19,682 nucleotides of DNA. Origin: an uncultured Succinivibrio sp. (GTDB lineage Bacteria; Pseudomonadota; Gammaproteobacteria; Enterobacterales; Succinivibrionaceae). Below the pieces are notes generated by a model. It was not told where the DNA came from. It did no database searches and was given only the letters and a program-made list of their open reading frames with translations. Location: NCBI GenBank assembly GCA_900770725.1, contig CAAGLL010000028.1, forward strand, positions 1 through 19,682, given 5' to 3'. Made by a program: the position numbers and the translations under genes. Numbering within the stretch: position 1 is the stretch's first letter; each line of letters begins with the position of its first letter. Positions 1-7,167 of the stretch are shown piece after piece.

Positions 1-281
1 AGATTTTTTCACCTCACACCAAAATTTTCATTTTGGGCTTTCCGGGCCTCGAAAATTTTCATTTGAAACCTAAAGAGCAGCCAGATCGTGGAGATCGAGG
101 CTTAAGTTGGAGTGCATGCAAGAATGCACGGCAACTTTAGGCTCGATCCCATAAAGCAGGATCACGGCCTCTGCAGTTTAAAAGCGGCGATAAAGCAGGG
201 GAGTTTTAGCGCAGGGGATCAGGCAGGCCTAATCAATGACCGCTTCAAATTGATCATCCCGGACCGGCTAGCGGGGCTTTC
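1..281. other. Non-coding left edge with AT-rich repeats
   Basis: I see no convincing gene between the window edge and the end of the first MFS gene. The only ORF crossing it on the plus strand (112-450) runs into the MFS gene antisense and has no ribosome binding site. The first 70 bases are AT-rich, unlike the rest of the window, and carry a 13-base direct repeat (see the separate entry). I see no clear T-tracted hairpin after the MFS stop codon at 282, so the operon's terminator is not identified. Confidence 0.6.
21..64. repeat. AT-rich direct repeat pair, 31-bp spacing
   Basis: The sequence AAAATTTTCATTT occurs at 21-33 and again at 52-64. The core of each copy is a near or perfect palindrome (GAAAATTTTC at 51-60). 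The 31-bp centre-to-centre spacing is about three DNA helical turns, which would suit two protein dimers binding on one face. This could be the operator or UP-element region of a gene lying left of the window. The function is inferred only. Confidence 0.45.
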
Positions 282-1499
282 TCACGCGCCGCGGCGGCGC
301 AGGACCTTCGGGGCGCACTTCATAAGCGCGAGCGCTGAGAGGGCGAGCAGTGCCGCCGAGCACAGGAAGGTCGCCCTGGGCGCTATGGCCGAGGCGATGA
401 GGCCGCCCACGATCGGCCCGCTGCCGCTTCCCACCTCGGAGAACGAGTAGAGCAGGCCGAAGGCCGCCGTGCGCTCCCCCGGGCGCGTCGCCCGCACCAG
501 GAGCGCATTGACCATCGGCACTATGCCTGCAAGGCACACGCCGGCTGCGAAGTTCGCCGCGGCGAACCAGGCGATGGATTGCGGCAGCGCCTGGCCTGCC
601 GAGGCCAGGGATGAGAGCAGCATCGAGAGCACCAGCACGTTGAAGAAGCCGCGCCTCTGCCCGAGCGTGCCCCAGAGCGGCGAGGTGAGCGCGCCTGCGA
701 TCCCGTAGAGCGAGAACACCGCCCCCGAGAGCACGATGCCGTGCGAGCTTCCATGCGCAAGCGAGACTATGTAGGGGGTGAGGATCGACACCGGCAGCAT
801 CATGATCATCATCCCGGCGGAGGCGGCGAGCAGCACGCAGCGCACCGGGCCCTGGCGGAGCACGGAAAGCGCCCCGCCGGCATGGGTTCCCGAAGCGGGG
901 GCGGCCGCCGCCGCGCGAGGCGGCTCGTGGATGAAGATGAGGCTCACCACCGTGACGGTAGTGAGCGCGGCCGTGGTGATGGCGAAGGTCAATCGCACCG
1001 AGAGGTACTGGGCGATGGCGCCGCCTGCAAGCGGCCCCACCACGGATCCTAAGATGTTCATGCTCTGCAGGAGGCCCATCGAGAAGCCGAGCTTGTCCTT
1101 GGGCACGATGTCGGAGTTCATCGAGAGGATCACCGGGGTGATGCCGCAGGCAAAGCCCATGAAGATGCGCGCCAGGAAGAGCTGGAACGGGGTCTGCACG
1201 ATCATGCAGATGAAGTAGGCGGCGGCGAGCATCGAGCTTGCGCGCAGCAGCATGAGTTTGCGCCCGAAGCGGTCGGCGATGCGGCCCCAGAAGGGCGAGA
1301 GCAGGGCGCTGAAGACGAACTGCACCGAGAAGCAGGCCGAGGACCAGAAGGTCAGGTCCTCAGGCGGGCAGCCCAGGTCGTTCTTCAGGTAGACGGGCAG
1401 GAAGGGGAACATCAGCGTGTAGCTGCCCGACATCAGCAGCCAGTCGAGGCAGAACACGAAGAGTGCGGCCTTCCAGGGCCCCTGCCTTGGCGCTTCCAT
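282..1499 (-). CDS. MFS transporter (DHA1/MdtG-like), 405 aa
   Basis: A 12-helix major facilitator transporter, probably a proton-coupled efflux carrier in the inner membrane. The loop 2-3 signature motif is visible at about residues 72-81 (GRIADRFGRK), and hydrophobic segments alternate through the full family length of about 400 residues. The N-terminal half resembles the drug-efflux MdtG-type branch (SYTLMFPFLPVYL near residues 26-38). It is the last gene of a three-gene operon: the upstream repeat-protein stop codon is only 3 bp before this ATG, so translational coupling is likely and the Shine-Dalgarno is weak. It is a close paralogue of the MFS gene at 1819-3147; both keep GRKLM-LR and a TPFQLFL segment. 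The substrate cannot be read from sequence. Confidence 0.9.
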   Translation of the reverse strand: MEAPRQGPWKAALFVFCLDWLLMSGSYTLMFPFLPVYLKNDLGCPPEDLTFWSSACFSVQFVFSALLSPFWGRIADRFGRKLMLLRASSMLAAAYFICMIVQTPFQLFLARIFMGFACGITPVILSMNSDIVPKDKLGFSMGLLQSMNILGSVVGPLAGGAIAQYLSVRLTFAITTAALTTVTVVSLIFIHEPPRAAAAAPASGTHAGGALSVLRQGPVRCVLLAASAGMMIMMLPVSILTPYIVSLAHGSSHGIVLSGAVFSLYGIAGALTSPLWGTLGQRRGFFNVLVLSMLLSSLASAGQALPQSIAWFAAANFAAGVCLAGIVPMVNALLVRATRPGERTAAFGLLYSFSEVGSGSGPIVGGLIASAIAPRATFLCSAALLALSALALMKCAPKVLRRRGA

Positions 1500-1502
1500 G
1501 GC

Positions 1503-1832
1503 CTAGTTGATCCCCGGGAACGAGCTGACCATCTTCACCTTGATGTCAGGGAAGGAATCGACGATCTTGACCTTGAAGTCGGGGAAGGAGTCCACGGGCT
1601 TCCACTTGCCGCAGCTGTCGGGGAACGCGTCCACCATCTTGACCTTGAGATCGGGAAAGGAGTCGACCACCTGGACCTTGAGGTCGGGGAAGGAGTCGAC
1701 GAACTGCACCTTGCCGTAAAGCGGGATCCCGTTGAAGGTGCAGTCAGAACCTATGTCTCCGGCATGGGCTGCCGGGGATGCGAGCGCGCAGAGCGCGGCT
1801 GCAAAGAGGATGGCGGCCTCAATCCCTGCCAT
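1503..1832 (-). CDS. Small secreted 11-residue-repeat protein
   Basis: I place the start at the ATG at 1832 (109 aa) because GGGAGG sits 7 nt upstream; the frame is open to 1871. The start overlaps the end of the upstream MFS gene by 14 bp. Residues 1-24 form a Sec signal peptide (hydrophobic stretch ending ASPAAHA). After a short linker with a Cys, residues 41-109 are about six imperfect copies of an 11-residue unit, K-V-[QK]-x-V-D-[SA]-F-P-D-L, the third carrying a Cys-Gly insertion (DSCGKW). Alternating hydrophobic residues suggest a small beta-solenoid or stacked strands. I know of similar VDSFPD-repeat proteins in Proteobacteria but no assigned function. The two Cys (one before the repeats, one in unit 3) could form a disulfide. 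Its place between two MFS genes suggests a shared periplasmic role, which is inference. Confidence 0.8.
   Translation of the reverse strand: MAGIEAAILFAAALCALASPAAHAGDIGSDCTFNGIPLYGKVQFVDSFPDLKVQVVDSFPDLKVKMVDAFPDSCGKWKPVDSFPDFKVKIVDSFPDIKVKMVSSFPGIN
1506..1712 (-). repeat. 33-bp coding repeats (VDSFPD units)
   Basis: About six tandem 33-bp units encode the 11-residue repeats of the small secreted protein. The DNA units are similar but not identical (each has a version of TCGGGGAAGGAGTC on the plus strand). This is a diverged protein-level repeat rather than a recent tandem expansion. Confidence 0.85.
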
Positions 1833-3147
1833 TTGACGACCTCCCGGCCTTTGCATTGCGCTCGGCCTCAAGCTCGGACTGGGCCTGGGCCTTTATCTTG
1901 TTGAGGTAGTCGCCGCTGCCGTTGTCGTTGGCCCCGACGTCCGAGGCCATGATGTTGAGGACAGAGGGGCAGCGCAGGAAGACCGTGATCCCGATGCAGA
2001 AGAGCAGCGCCCCTCCGGTGAAGAACACCGCGCGCGGGGCGAGCACGGTCGCAAGCGTCCCGCCTAAGAGCGGCCCCACGGCCCCGCCCACCTGCTGGGC
2101 TGCAAAGAAGAGCGCGAAGCTCTCGCCGCGGCGCGAGGCCGGGGTGAGCAGCACCAGAAGCGAGTTTGCCGACGGGAAGATCCCCGAGAAGCTCAGCCCG
2201 AAGATGAACTGGAAGAGCGCGAAGATCCACAGCGTGCGCGGGATCCCCTGCAGGCAGCTTATGACGCCTGCAAGGCAGAACGAGATCACCATGGTGTGGA
2301 AGAAGCCGCGCTTCTGCCCGGTTCGCCCCCACTGCGGGGCGGCGATGGCGCCGGCAAGCCCGCCTAGGGAGAAGATCGCCCCCGAGAGCATCATGAGGTT
2401 TTCCTTGGAGACCTCGCCGAAGGTCGCGATGTAGACGGTCATCACCGGCTGCACCTGCATGATGACGAGGCTCGTGAACCCGGCTGCAAGCATCAGCGCG
2501 AGGATGCCGCGGTCCTTGAGCAGCGACTCGCGCCTGGGCTTGGGCGCTCCCTCCTGGGCGGCGGCTGCAGGCTTCTCGCGCGGCGGCTCCTTGATGAAGA
2601 TGATCGTGATGATCGTGATGAGCGAGAGGCCGCCTGCGCCCACGAAGAACGAGTCGCGCATGCCAAAGGCGGTGGCGAGCACGCCGCCTAAGAGCGGGCC
2701 TATGATCCCGCCGCAGATGTTCGCCGACTGCATGAGGCCCATCGCAATGCCGATGCGGTTCTTGGGGACATAGGCCGAGAGCATCGCCAGGCACGCAGGC
2801 CACAGCCCCGCGGCAAAGCCCTGCACGACGCGCATCAGGAAGAGCTGGAACGGGGTCTGGACGATGCCGCCTAGGAAATAGGCGACAGCCAGCAGGATCG
2901 AGGAGCGCAGCATCATGAGCTTGCGCCCGGTGCGGTCGGAGAGGCGGCCCCAGAGCGGGGCGACTATGGCGCTGATGGCGAAGGTCACCGCGAAGACCAC
3001 GCCCGACCACATGTTCACGCTCTTGGCGTCGGCCCCCAGCTCGCTCTCAAGGTAGATCGGGAGGAAGGGGATGAGCATGGTGTACGAGGAGGCCATGAGC
3101 ACGGCAAAGAGCACCATGAACGCCAGCACGGCTTTCCAGTTCATCAT
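1819..3147 (-). CDS. MFS transporter (DHA1/MdtG-like), 442 aa
   Basis: A 12-helix MFS carrier and the first gene of the operon. Motif A is at about residues 67-76 (GRLSDRTGRK), followed by MMLRSS and the TPFQLFLMRV segment shared with the paralogue downstream. The C-terminal tail, after the last helix at about residue 395, is a roughly 45-residue hydrophilic Lys/Glu/Asn-rich cytoplasmic extension that the paralogue lacks. The start is a double ATG (3142-3147) behind a clean GAGGAGG, so either Met may be used. The two MFS genes look like an old tandem duplication now separated by the secreted repeat protein. A TAGAAT-like -10 lies at 3196-3201 but I find no good -35. Substrate unknown. Confidence 0.9.
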   Translation of the reverse strand: MMNWKAVLAFMVLFAVLMASSYTMLIPFLPIYLESELGADAKSVNMWSGVVFAVTFAISAIVAPLWGRLSDRTGRKLMMLRSSILLAVAYFLGGIVQTPFQLFLMRVVQGFAAGLWPACLAMLSAYVPKNRIGIAMGLMQSANICGGIIGPLLGGVLATAFGMRDSFFVGAGGLSLITIITIIFIKEPPREKPAAAAQEGAPKPRRESLLKDRGILALMLAAGFTSLVIMQVQPVMTVYIATFGEVSKENLMMLSGAIFSLGGLAGAIAAPQWGRTGQKRGFFHTMVISFCLAGVISCLQGIPRTLWIFALFQFIFGLSFSGIFPSANSLLVLLTPASRRGESFALFFAAQQVGGAVGPLLGGTLATVLAPRAVFFTGGALLFCIGITVFLRCPSVLNIMASDVGANDNGSGDYLNKIKAQAQSELEAERNAKAGRSSNGRD

Positions 3148-3294
3148 TTCCGCCTCCTCATGCAGCGCCAGATCATGCAGGTGGCGCAGGCCTTCATTCT
3201 ACACCACAAGCGCATGGCGCCAGCGGATGGCGCGAGGCAATCCCTTTGAAAACAATCCAGATTGGTATGCAAGACGGCCTGCGCAGGAAGGCGC

Positions 3295-3329
3295 AAAAAG
3301 CCCCGCCAGGGTAAAACCCGCGGCGGGGC
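3295..3329 (-). terminator. Intrinsic terminator of panF
   Basis: The 8-bp stem GCCCCGCC (3300-3307) pairs with GGCGGGGC (3322-3329), with a further GGG/CCC pairing inside and a TTTTA loop. Read on the minus strand it is followed by CTTTTTGCG. It lies about 20 bp past the panF stop codon. Confidence 0.9.
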
Positions 3330-3348
3330 TTGGAAAGACTTTTGATCG

Positions 3349-4854
3349 TCAGTCCTGCGGGAGCTTGTGGGGGAAGAAGATCCTCATCGTCTCAATGCCC
3401 GGGCGCGGGGCGGTGAGCGAGCCTGCGATGCTGCCCACGAGCCCTGCGACGGTGCCGATCACGATGTTGTGGAAGCCCATGAGCTTGTAGCCCGTGGCCA
3501 TCGCGATCACGTAGAGGCCAAGGCCCAGCACGATGCCCCATATGGCGCCGCGGGTGTTCATGCGCGGCCAGAAGAGGCCGAGCACCACGCACCACATGAA
3601 GGCGCTCTCAAGCCCGCCGAAGGCGAACATGTTGACCCAGACCACGATGTCCTGGGGATAGAGCGCAAGCAGGATCGAGATGGCGCCCAGGATGAGCGTG
3701 GTCGCCACGGCGATGTGCCTTGAGCTCTCGGGGCTCTGGGTGTTGAGGTACTCCGGGCCCTTGAGCTGCTTTGCCAGATCGCGCGCCACTGCGGCGGCCG
3801 AGGCGATGAGCAGCGAGCTCACCGTGCTCATGGTCGCGGCCAGGGGGCCGATGATCGTGATCCCGGCCATCACCGGGCTCATGTGGCTGACGATGAGAAG
3901 CGGGATCACCGCGTCGGTGCCGTTGGCAGGCTTCTCGAGCACCACGCCGCGCGAGAGCACGCCTAAGAGCGTCATGCCTATCATGAGCGCGCCGCAGACT
4001 ATGGTCGCCACGATCATCGCGGTGGAGAGGTTAGATGACTTCTTGTAGCTCATGCACCTGACCATCGACTGGGGGAGGCCTAAGGTGCAGAAGCCCACGA
4101 GCAGCCACGAGGAGAAGAGCAGCGTGTAGGGCAGCGCCCCGCCCGCGTCGGGCTTGAAGAGGTTTGAGATCCCGTCATCGCCAAGGTTCTGCGTGGCGAG
4201 GGTCTGCCTGATGCCCTCAAGCCCGCCGCCTGACTCCAGGATCGAGTAGCCCAGCGTCGCCATGCCCGTGAGCATCAGCACCGCGCATACCGCGTCGGTG
4301 AGCGCCACGGCCTTGAAGCCTGATGAGGTGTAGATGACGGTGACGGCCGCGAAGACGATGAGCCCCGCCTTGTAGTCCCAGCCCGTCACCGCCGCGAAGA
4401 TCTGCGCGCCGCCTATGAACTGGCCGACCACGGTCGCCGTGAAGAACACGATGAGCACGAGCGCCAGGAGCACGCTCAGGGGCTTTGAGCCGTAGCGCGC
4501 GTCGATGAGGTCGATGACCGTGAGGCTGCCGGTGCGGCGGGCGAGCACGGCCATCTTCTTGCCGAGCACGCCCAGGATGAAGAACCCGGTGATGATCTGC
4601 GGGGCGGCGAACACCACCCAGCCGTATCCAAGCTGCCAGGCGATGCCCGGGCCTGAGACGAAGGAGCTCACCGAGCCGTAGGTCGCCACGAGCGTGAGCG
4701 CGAGCACCACGCCGCCCAAGTTGCGGCCTGCGATGTAGAAGTCGCGCTGGAAGTTCCCCGAGTGCTTTAGCGAGCGGTTGCACCAGGCGCCGATGCAGAT
4801 GAGGGCCGCGAGGAACGCGAGCACCGGCCAGATCGCAGGATTAATCGTTTCCAT
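3349..4854 (-). CDS. panF: Sodium/pantothenate symporter PanF
   Basis: A sodium:solute symporter (SSS family) of 501 residues with about 13 membrane helices, importing pantothenate, the coenzyme A precursor, with sodium. It follows E. coli PanF closely in several places: GGVVLALTLVATYGSVSSF near residues 48-66, VGQFIGGAQIF, the GLPQSMVRCMSYKKS segment, the GPLAATMSTVSSLLI segment (E. coli has AAPMAAIMSTINAQL), and FAFGGLESAF near the end. The start is fixed by AAGGAGG 6 nt before the ATG, inside the yhdT coding region. It overlaps yhdT by 14 bp, the same pair and order as in enterobacteria, although prmA does not follow here. A strong intrinsic terminator closes the unit. Confidence 0.93.
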   Translation of the reverse strand: METINPAIWPVLAFLAALICIGAWCNRSLKHSGNFQRDFYIAGRNLGGVVLALTLVATYGSVSSFVSGPGIAWQLGYGWVVFAAPQIITGFFILGVLGKKMAVLARRTGSLTVIDLIDARYGSKPLSVLLALVLIVFFTATVVGQFIGGAQIFAAVTGWDYKAGLIVFAAVTVIYTSSGFKAVALTDAVCAVLMLTGMATLGYSILESGGGLEGIRQTLATQNLGDDGISNLFKPDAGGALPYTLLFSSWLLVGFCTLGLPQSMVRCMSYKKSSNLSTAMIVATIVCGALMIGMTLLGVLSRGVVLEKPANGTDAVIPLLIVSHMSPVMAGITIIGPLAATMSTVSSLLIASAAAVARDLAKQLKGPEYLNTQSPESSRHIAVATTLILGAISILLALYPQDIVVWVNMFAFGGLESAFMWCVVLGLFWPRMNTRGAIWGIVLGLGLYVIAMATGYKLMGFHNIVIGTVAGLVGSIAGSLTAPRPGIETMRIFFPHKLPQD

Positions 4855-5137
4855 CGGAGTCCTCCTTGGGATCCTCGCCTGCTTCCTCCCCCAGGTTGAA
4901 GTCGGTCATGAAATGGCGCACCAGCGCTATGACGCCGACCACCGAGAGCAGGTAGCCGCCGATGCACGAGACGACGAACCACAGCGGCATGGACGCCACG
5001 AACACCGCGCTGTCCTTGAGCAGAAAGACCGCGCCCCAGAAGAACAGGGTGATGATCACCGCGAGGACCACGGTGGCGAGCGCCTCGCGATCCATGGCGG
5101 CGAACTTCTCCCTGTAGCTGAGATCACCTTTTTGCAT
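4841..5137 (-). CDS. yhdT: YhdT family membrane protein
   Basis: A small inner-membrane protein of 98 residues with two helices (about residues 20-41 and 49-72) and an acidic C-terminal tail. The Y-R-E-K-F...DREAL start and the position directly upstream of, and overlapping, panF identify it as YhdT (DUF997). Its function is unknown, but the conserved pairing with PanF suggests an accessory role in pantothenate transport, like the small partner subunits of some other SSS carriers. AAGGAG stands 9-10 nt before the ATG. Both genes should be on one transcript. Confidence 0.88.
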   Translation of the reverse strand: MQKGDLSYREKFAAMDREALATVVLAVIITLFFWGAVFLLKDSAVFVASMPLWFVVSCIGGYLLSVVGVIALVRHFMTDFNLGEEAGEDPKEDSDGND

Positions 5138-5183
5138 GGGAACAACTCTCCTTATTCACTCATACCTGTACGAAATTCAAAAC

Positions 5184-5202
5184 GCATGTTTCATGCATGT
5201 TT
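5184..5202. repeat. Tandem GCATGTTT direct repeat upstream of yhdT
   Basis: GCATGTTT occurs at 5184-5191 and 5195-5202, an 11-bp period, about one helical turn, some 50 bp upstream of the yhdT start. It may be a regulator site for yhdT-panF. I could not place a convincing promoter around it. Confidence 0.3.
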
Positions 5203-5241
5203 GGACGGGGGCATCTTAGCAGGCGCAAGCGCAGGCGCAAA

Positions 5242-5274
5242 AAAACGCAAAAGCGCACCGATCGGGTGCGCTTT
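5242..5274 (-). terminator. Intrinsic terminator of yciB
   Basis: The 10-bp stem AAAGCGCACC (5250-5259) pairs with GGTGCGCTTT (5265-5274). On the minus strand it is followed by TGCGTTTTTTTGC. It stands 40 bp past the yciB stop codon. Confidence 0.85.
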
Positions 5275-5313
5275 GCGATCCGCGCCTTGCGCGGCCTGGA
5301 ACTCCCTTGATGC

Positions 5314-5970
5314 TCAGTCCTTCTTTCCCTTGCCCTTGGCGCCATCTGAAAGCGCCGCGAGCACCGAGGGATCGCGCCTGCAGATCACGATGACCAGGAC
5401 GATTGCGAAGGCCGCGTTGAGGATCCCGTTGCCAAAGCTCTTGTAGAACACCCAGATCCCCTCGGCCTCCTGGGCGCTTATCCCGAAGATCGAGGGCAGG
5501 CAGAAGGCGAGCACGAGGTTTAACGCAGCGCCGAACACGAAGAACCACATCCAGCCGGCCCCGAAGAAGCGCCAGGCCCCGTCAGGCAGCGGGATCTCGC
5601 GCCCGAAGAGGTAGGAAAAGGGATTCTTGTGCAGCAGGTACTGGAACACGAAGATGGCCGCGGCGAGCACGAGGTTCGAGACCGTGACCTTCCACTTGAT
5701 GATCGAAGGATCGCCGAGCAATATGGTCGGCAGCCCGAAGAGCAGCACCAGCGCCAGCGTGAAGACCTGGATCCTCGAGACGGTCCTGGTCACGGCGTAC
5801 TCGAGCGCGGCGGCGATGAGGCAGCCTGCGACCACGACAATGGTCGCAAGCACCAGATCGCCGCTTGCCTTGTAGGTTGCAAAGAAGGCGATTGCGGGGA
5901 GGAACTCGATTATGCGCACCGCAAGGGGCGGCTGCTTGGGCTGGTTTTCCATGGACGGTCCTGGATTCAT
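5314..5970 (-). CDS. yciB: Inner membrane-spanning protein YciB (septation protein A)
   Basis: A polytopic inner-membrane protein of the YciB/IspZ (intracellular septation A) family, linked in enterobacteria to cell-envelope integrity and the divisome. Matches to E. coli YciB include FLPAIAFFATYK (about residues 23-34), the highly conserved IKWKVTV near residue 90, GREIPLPDGAWRFF and the following helix. At 218 residues it is longer than the usual 180 or so, with extra sequence at the N-terminus, in a loop near residues 161-171 (SIFGISAQEAEG) and in a Lys-rich tail. The ATG at 5970 has AAAAAGG 4 nt upstream; the ATG at 5952 (212 aa) has AGGA 6 nt upstream and fits the family start better. The gene begins 10 bp after the secreted-protein gene, so the two are co-transcribed. 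Confidence 0.88.
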   Translation of the reverse strand: MNPGPSMENQPKQPPLAVRIIEFLPAIAFFATYKASGDLVLATIVVVAGCLIAAALEYAVTRTVSRIQVFTLALVLLFGLPTILLGDPSIIKWKVTVSNLVLAAAIFVFQYLLHKNPFSYLFGREIPLPDGAWRFFGAGWMWFFVFGAALNLVLAFCLPSIFGISAQEAEGIWVFYKSFGNGILNAAFAIVLVIVICRRDPSVLAALSDGAKGKGKKD

Positions 5971-5980
5971 TGCGCCTTTT

Positions 5981-6700
5981 TCAAGGCTTCTGGGTGGTGG
6001 ATGTGGAGGCGGATGCCAGATCGCCTGCGATCCTGCTAGGCGGCTTCAGGCGGCGGAAGCGGATCCCCTCGTTGTCGGCGCTGAGCACCTCGAACTGGTC
6101 GTCCAGAAACCTGATGACCGAGCCGTAGCTTAGGTCATAGGTGAGCGCCGGGCGGGAGACCGACTTGCAGTCGTTCACCGCGAACTTGAGCACGCTCCCG
6201 CTGCGCCCGTAGTACATGAGCGAGGGCGCGCAGAGCGTGTCCTCGGAGACGGTGCGCGCGGAGATGGCGTAGCTCAAGGCCCCGGGCGCGGCGCAGGACT
6301 TGACGTTGAGCTGCGTGGTCACGCAGACCCTGCCGCCGTCGGAGGCCTCGGCGCTTACTTCCTTCAAGGGATCGCACCACAGGCAGCTTGAGACCTCGTC
6401 GCCGTCGCTGCTCACGGTTGAGAACGAGATCTCCCTGCCGTGCCTGGCCTTCTCGCGGAACTGGCCGCGCGGGAAGGTGATCGCGCCCGATGACTGCTCG
6501 AAGGGGATGATGAGGAAGGCGTTGCGGCAGCGGCGGTCGGCAACCTTGAGCGCCGAGCCTACCGCGGCGAAGGCGGTCTCGTCGGTCTTGGGGCGGTAGT
6601 CGATGGTGCAGCGCGGATCCTGATCCGGCGCGGCCAGGGCCGCCGCCGGAAGGGCGCACATCAGGGCTGCCAGGGTTGCGGCAAGGTGTTTTTTCCTCAT
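5981..6700 (-). CDS. Secreted cysteine-rich protein, unknown function
   Basis: I do not recognise this family. The first 24 residues are a typical Sec signal peptide (RKK, a hydrophobic run, then AAALAAP). The mature part has eight cysteines at about 31, 58, 106, 109, 126, 136, 157 and 178, including a C-L-W-C pair, so up to four disulfides are possible in a periplasmic or exported protein. The middle is rich in predicted beta strands and small polar residues. The tail is Ser/Thr-rich. A TATAAT on the minus strand at 6709-6714 lies so close to the ATG that the leader would be almost absent, and I see no Shine-Dalgarno. It is the first gene of a pair with yciB and is divergent from the arfA-like gene. 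Confidence 0.75.
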   Translation of the reverse strand: MRKKHLAATLAALMCALPAAALAAPDQDPRCTIDYRPKTDETAFAAVGSALKVADRRCRNAFLIIPFEQSSGAITFPRGQFREKARHGREISFSTVSSDGDEVSSCLWCDPLKEVSAEASDGGRVCVTTQLNVKSCAAPGALSYAISARTVSEDTLCAPSLMYYGRSGSVLKFAVNDCKSVSRPALTYDLSYGSVIRFLDDQFEVLSADNEGIRFRRLKPPSRIAGDLASASTSTTQKP

Positions 6701-6832
6701 GAATCCAAATTATATGAGGAAAATGATGAAGGATCTCACCTTCATGCCGTTAAAGGAAGGAAGGCGTATGATCGCTAAAACGGGTCCTGGATGGCAGGGC
6801 CTTGAAGCCTGGGAAACCCAAAGGAGGGAGAC

Positions 6833-7051
6833 ATGGCTAGGAAAGTTCGGAAAACGGACGCTGCGGTCAGGCAGCGCAACTTCGTGCAGGCGCACGTGAT
6901 GGACGCGAACGTCCCCCAGGCGTTCGAGGATCGCAGGAGGCGCGAGCGCGCAGGATACCGCAAGCACAAGCGCTCCTACGTGGAGGAGGCCTTCCGGGGC
7001 GGAACCCGAAAGGCCTTTTTCATGCCCTCTGAAATCCTGCCTGCCGCCTGA
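6833..7051 (+). CDS. arfA: ArfA-like ribosome-rescue factor, terminator inside ORF
   Basis: A 72-codon basic protein with an excellent AAGGAGGG 4 nt before the ATG. Residues 24-47 (DANVPQAFEDRRRRERAGYRKHKR) loosely resemble the ArfA core (hydrophobic-F-x-x-R, basic run, G/A-Y-x-R/K-K). E. coli ArfA is also 72 codons. The strongest evidence is architectural: a complete intrinsic terminator lies within codons 52-62, so most transcripts would end in frame without a stop codon. That is the known arfA design, in which the product is made from a non-stop mRNA, removed by tmRNA tagging, and accumulates only when trans-translation fails, when ArfA recruits RF2 to free stalled ribosomes. The core match is weak by eye, so an unrelated small basic protein remains possible. 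Confidence 0.6.
   Translation: MARKVRKTDAAVRQRNFVQAHVMDANVPQAFEDRRRRERAGYRKHKRSYVEEAFRGGTRKAFFMPSEILPAA
6987..7020 (+). terminator. Intrinsic terminator inside the arfA-like ORF
   Basis: AGGCCTT (6987-6993) pairs with AAGGCCT (7010-7016). After one C-A mismatch, CGGG pairs with CCCG, with a 6-nt loop, and five T follow (7016-7020). The hairpin is wholly inside the reading frame, about 10 codons before the stop codon. Confidence 0.85.
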
Positions 7052-7167
7052 GCCTTGAGGCTCCCCTCCGAAAATCCCGCCTTAAAGCCAGGATCGCCCG
7101 ATCCCAAGGCAGAAAATACCAAATCCCCGCCCGATGCGCCGCGCAAGGCGCACAAGACGATGCAGCG

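Noticed and set aside
112..450. Plus-strand ORF of 112 codons at the left edge
   Set aside because: It has no RBS, its second half is antisense to the 3' end of the MFS gene, and the protein has no recognisable feature.
1506..1712. Possible CRISPR-like array of 33-bp repeats
   Set aside because: Units are contiguous without spacers, differ from each other, and encode an in-frame protein repeat after a signal peptide.
4217..4783. Arg/His/Pro-rich ORFs inside panF and other genes
   Set aside because: These are typical frame-shifted shadows of GC-rich genes, and panF is unambiguous in its own frame.
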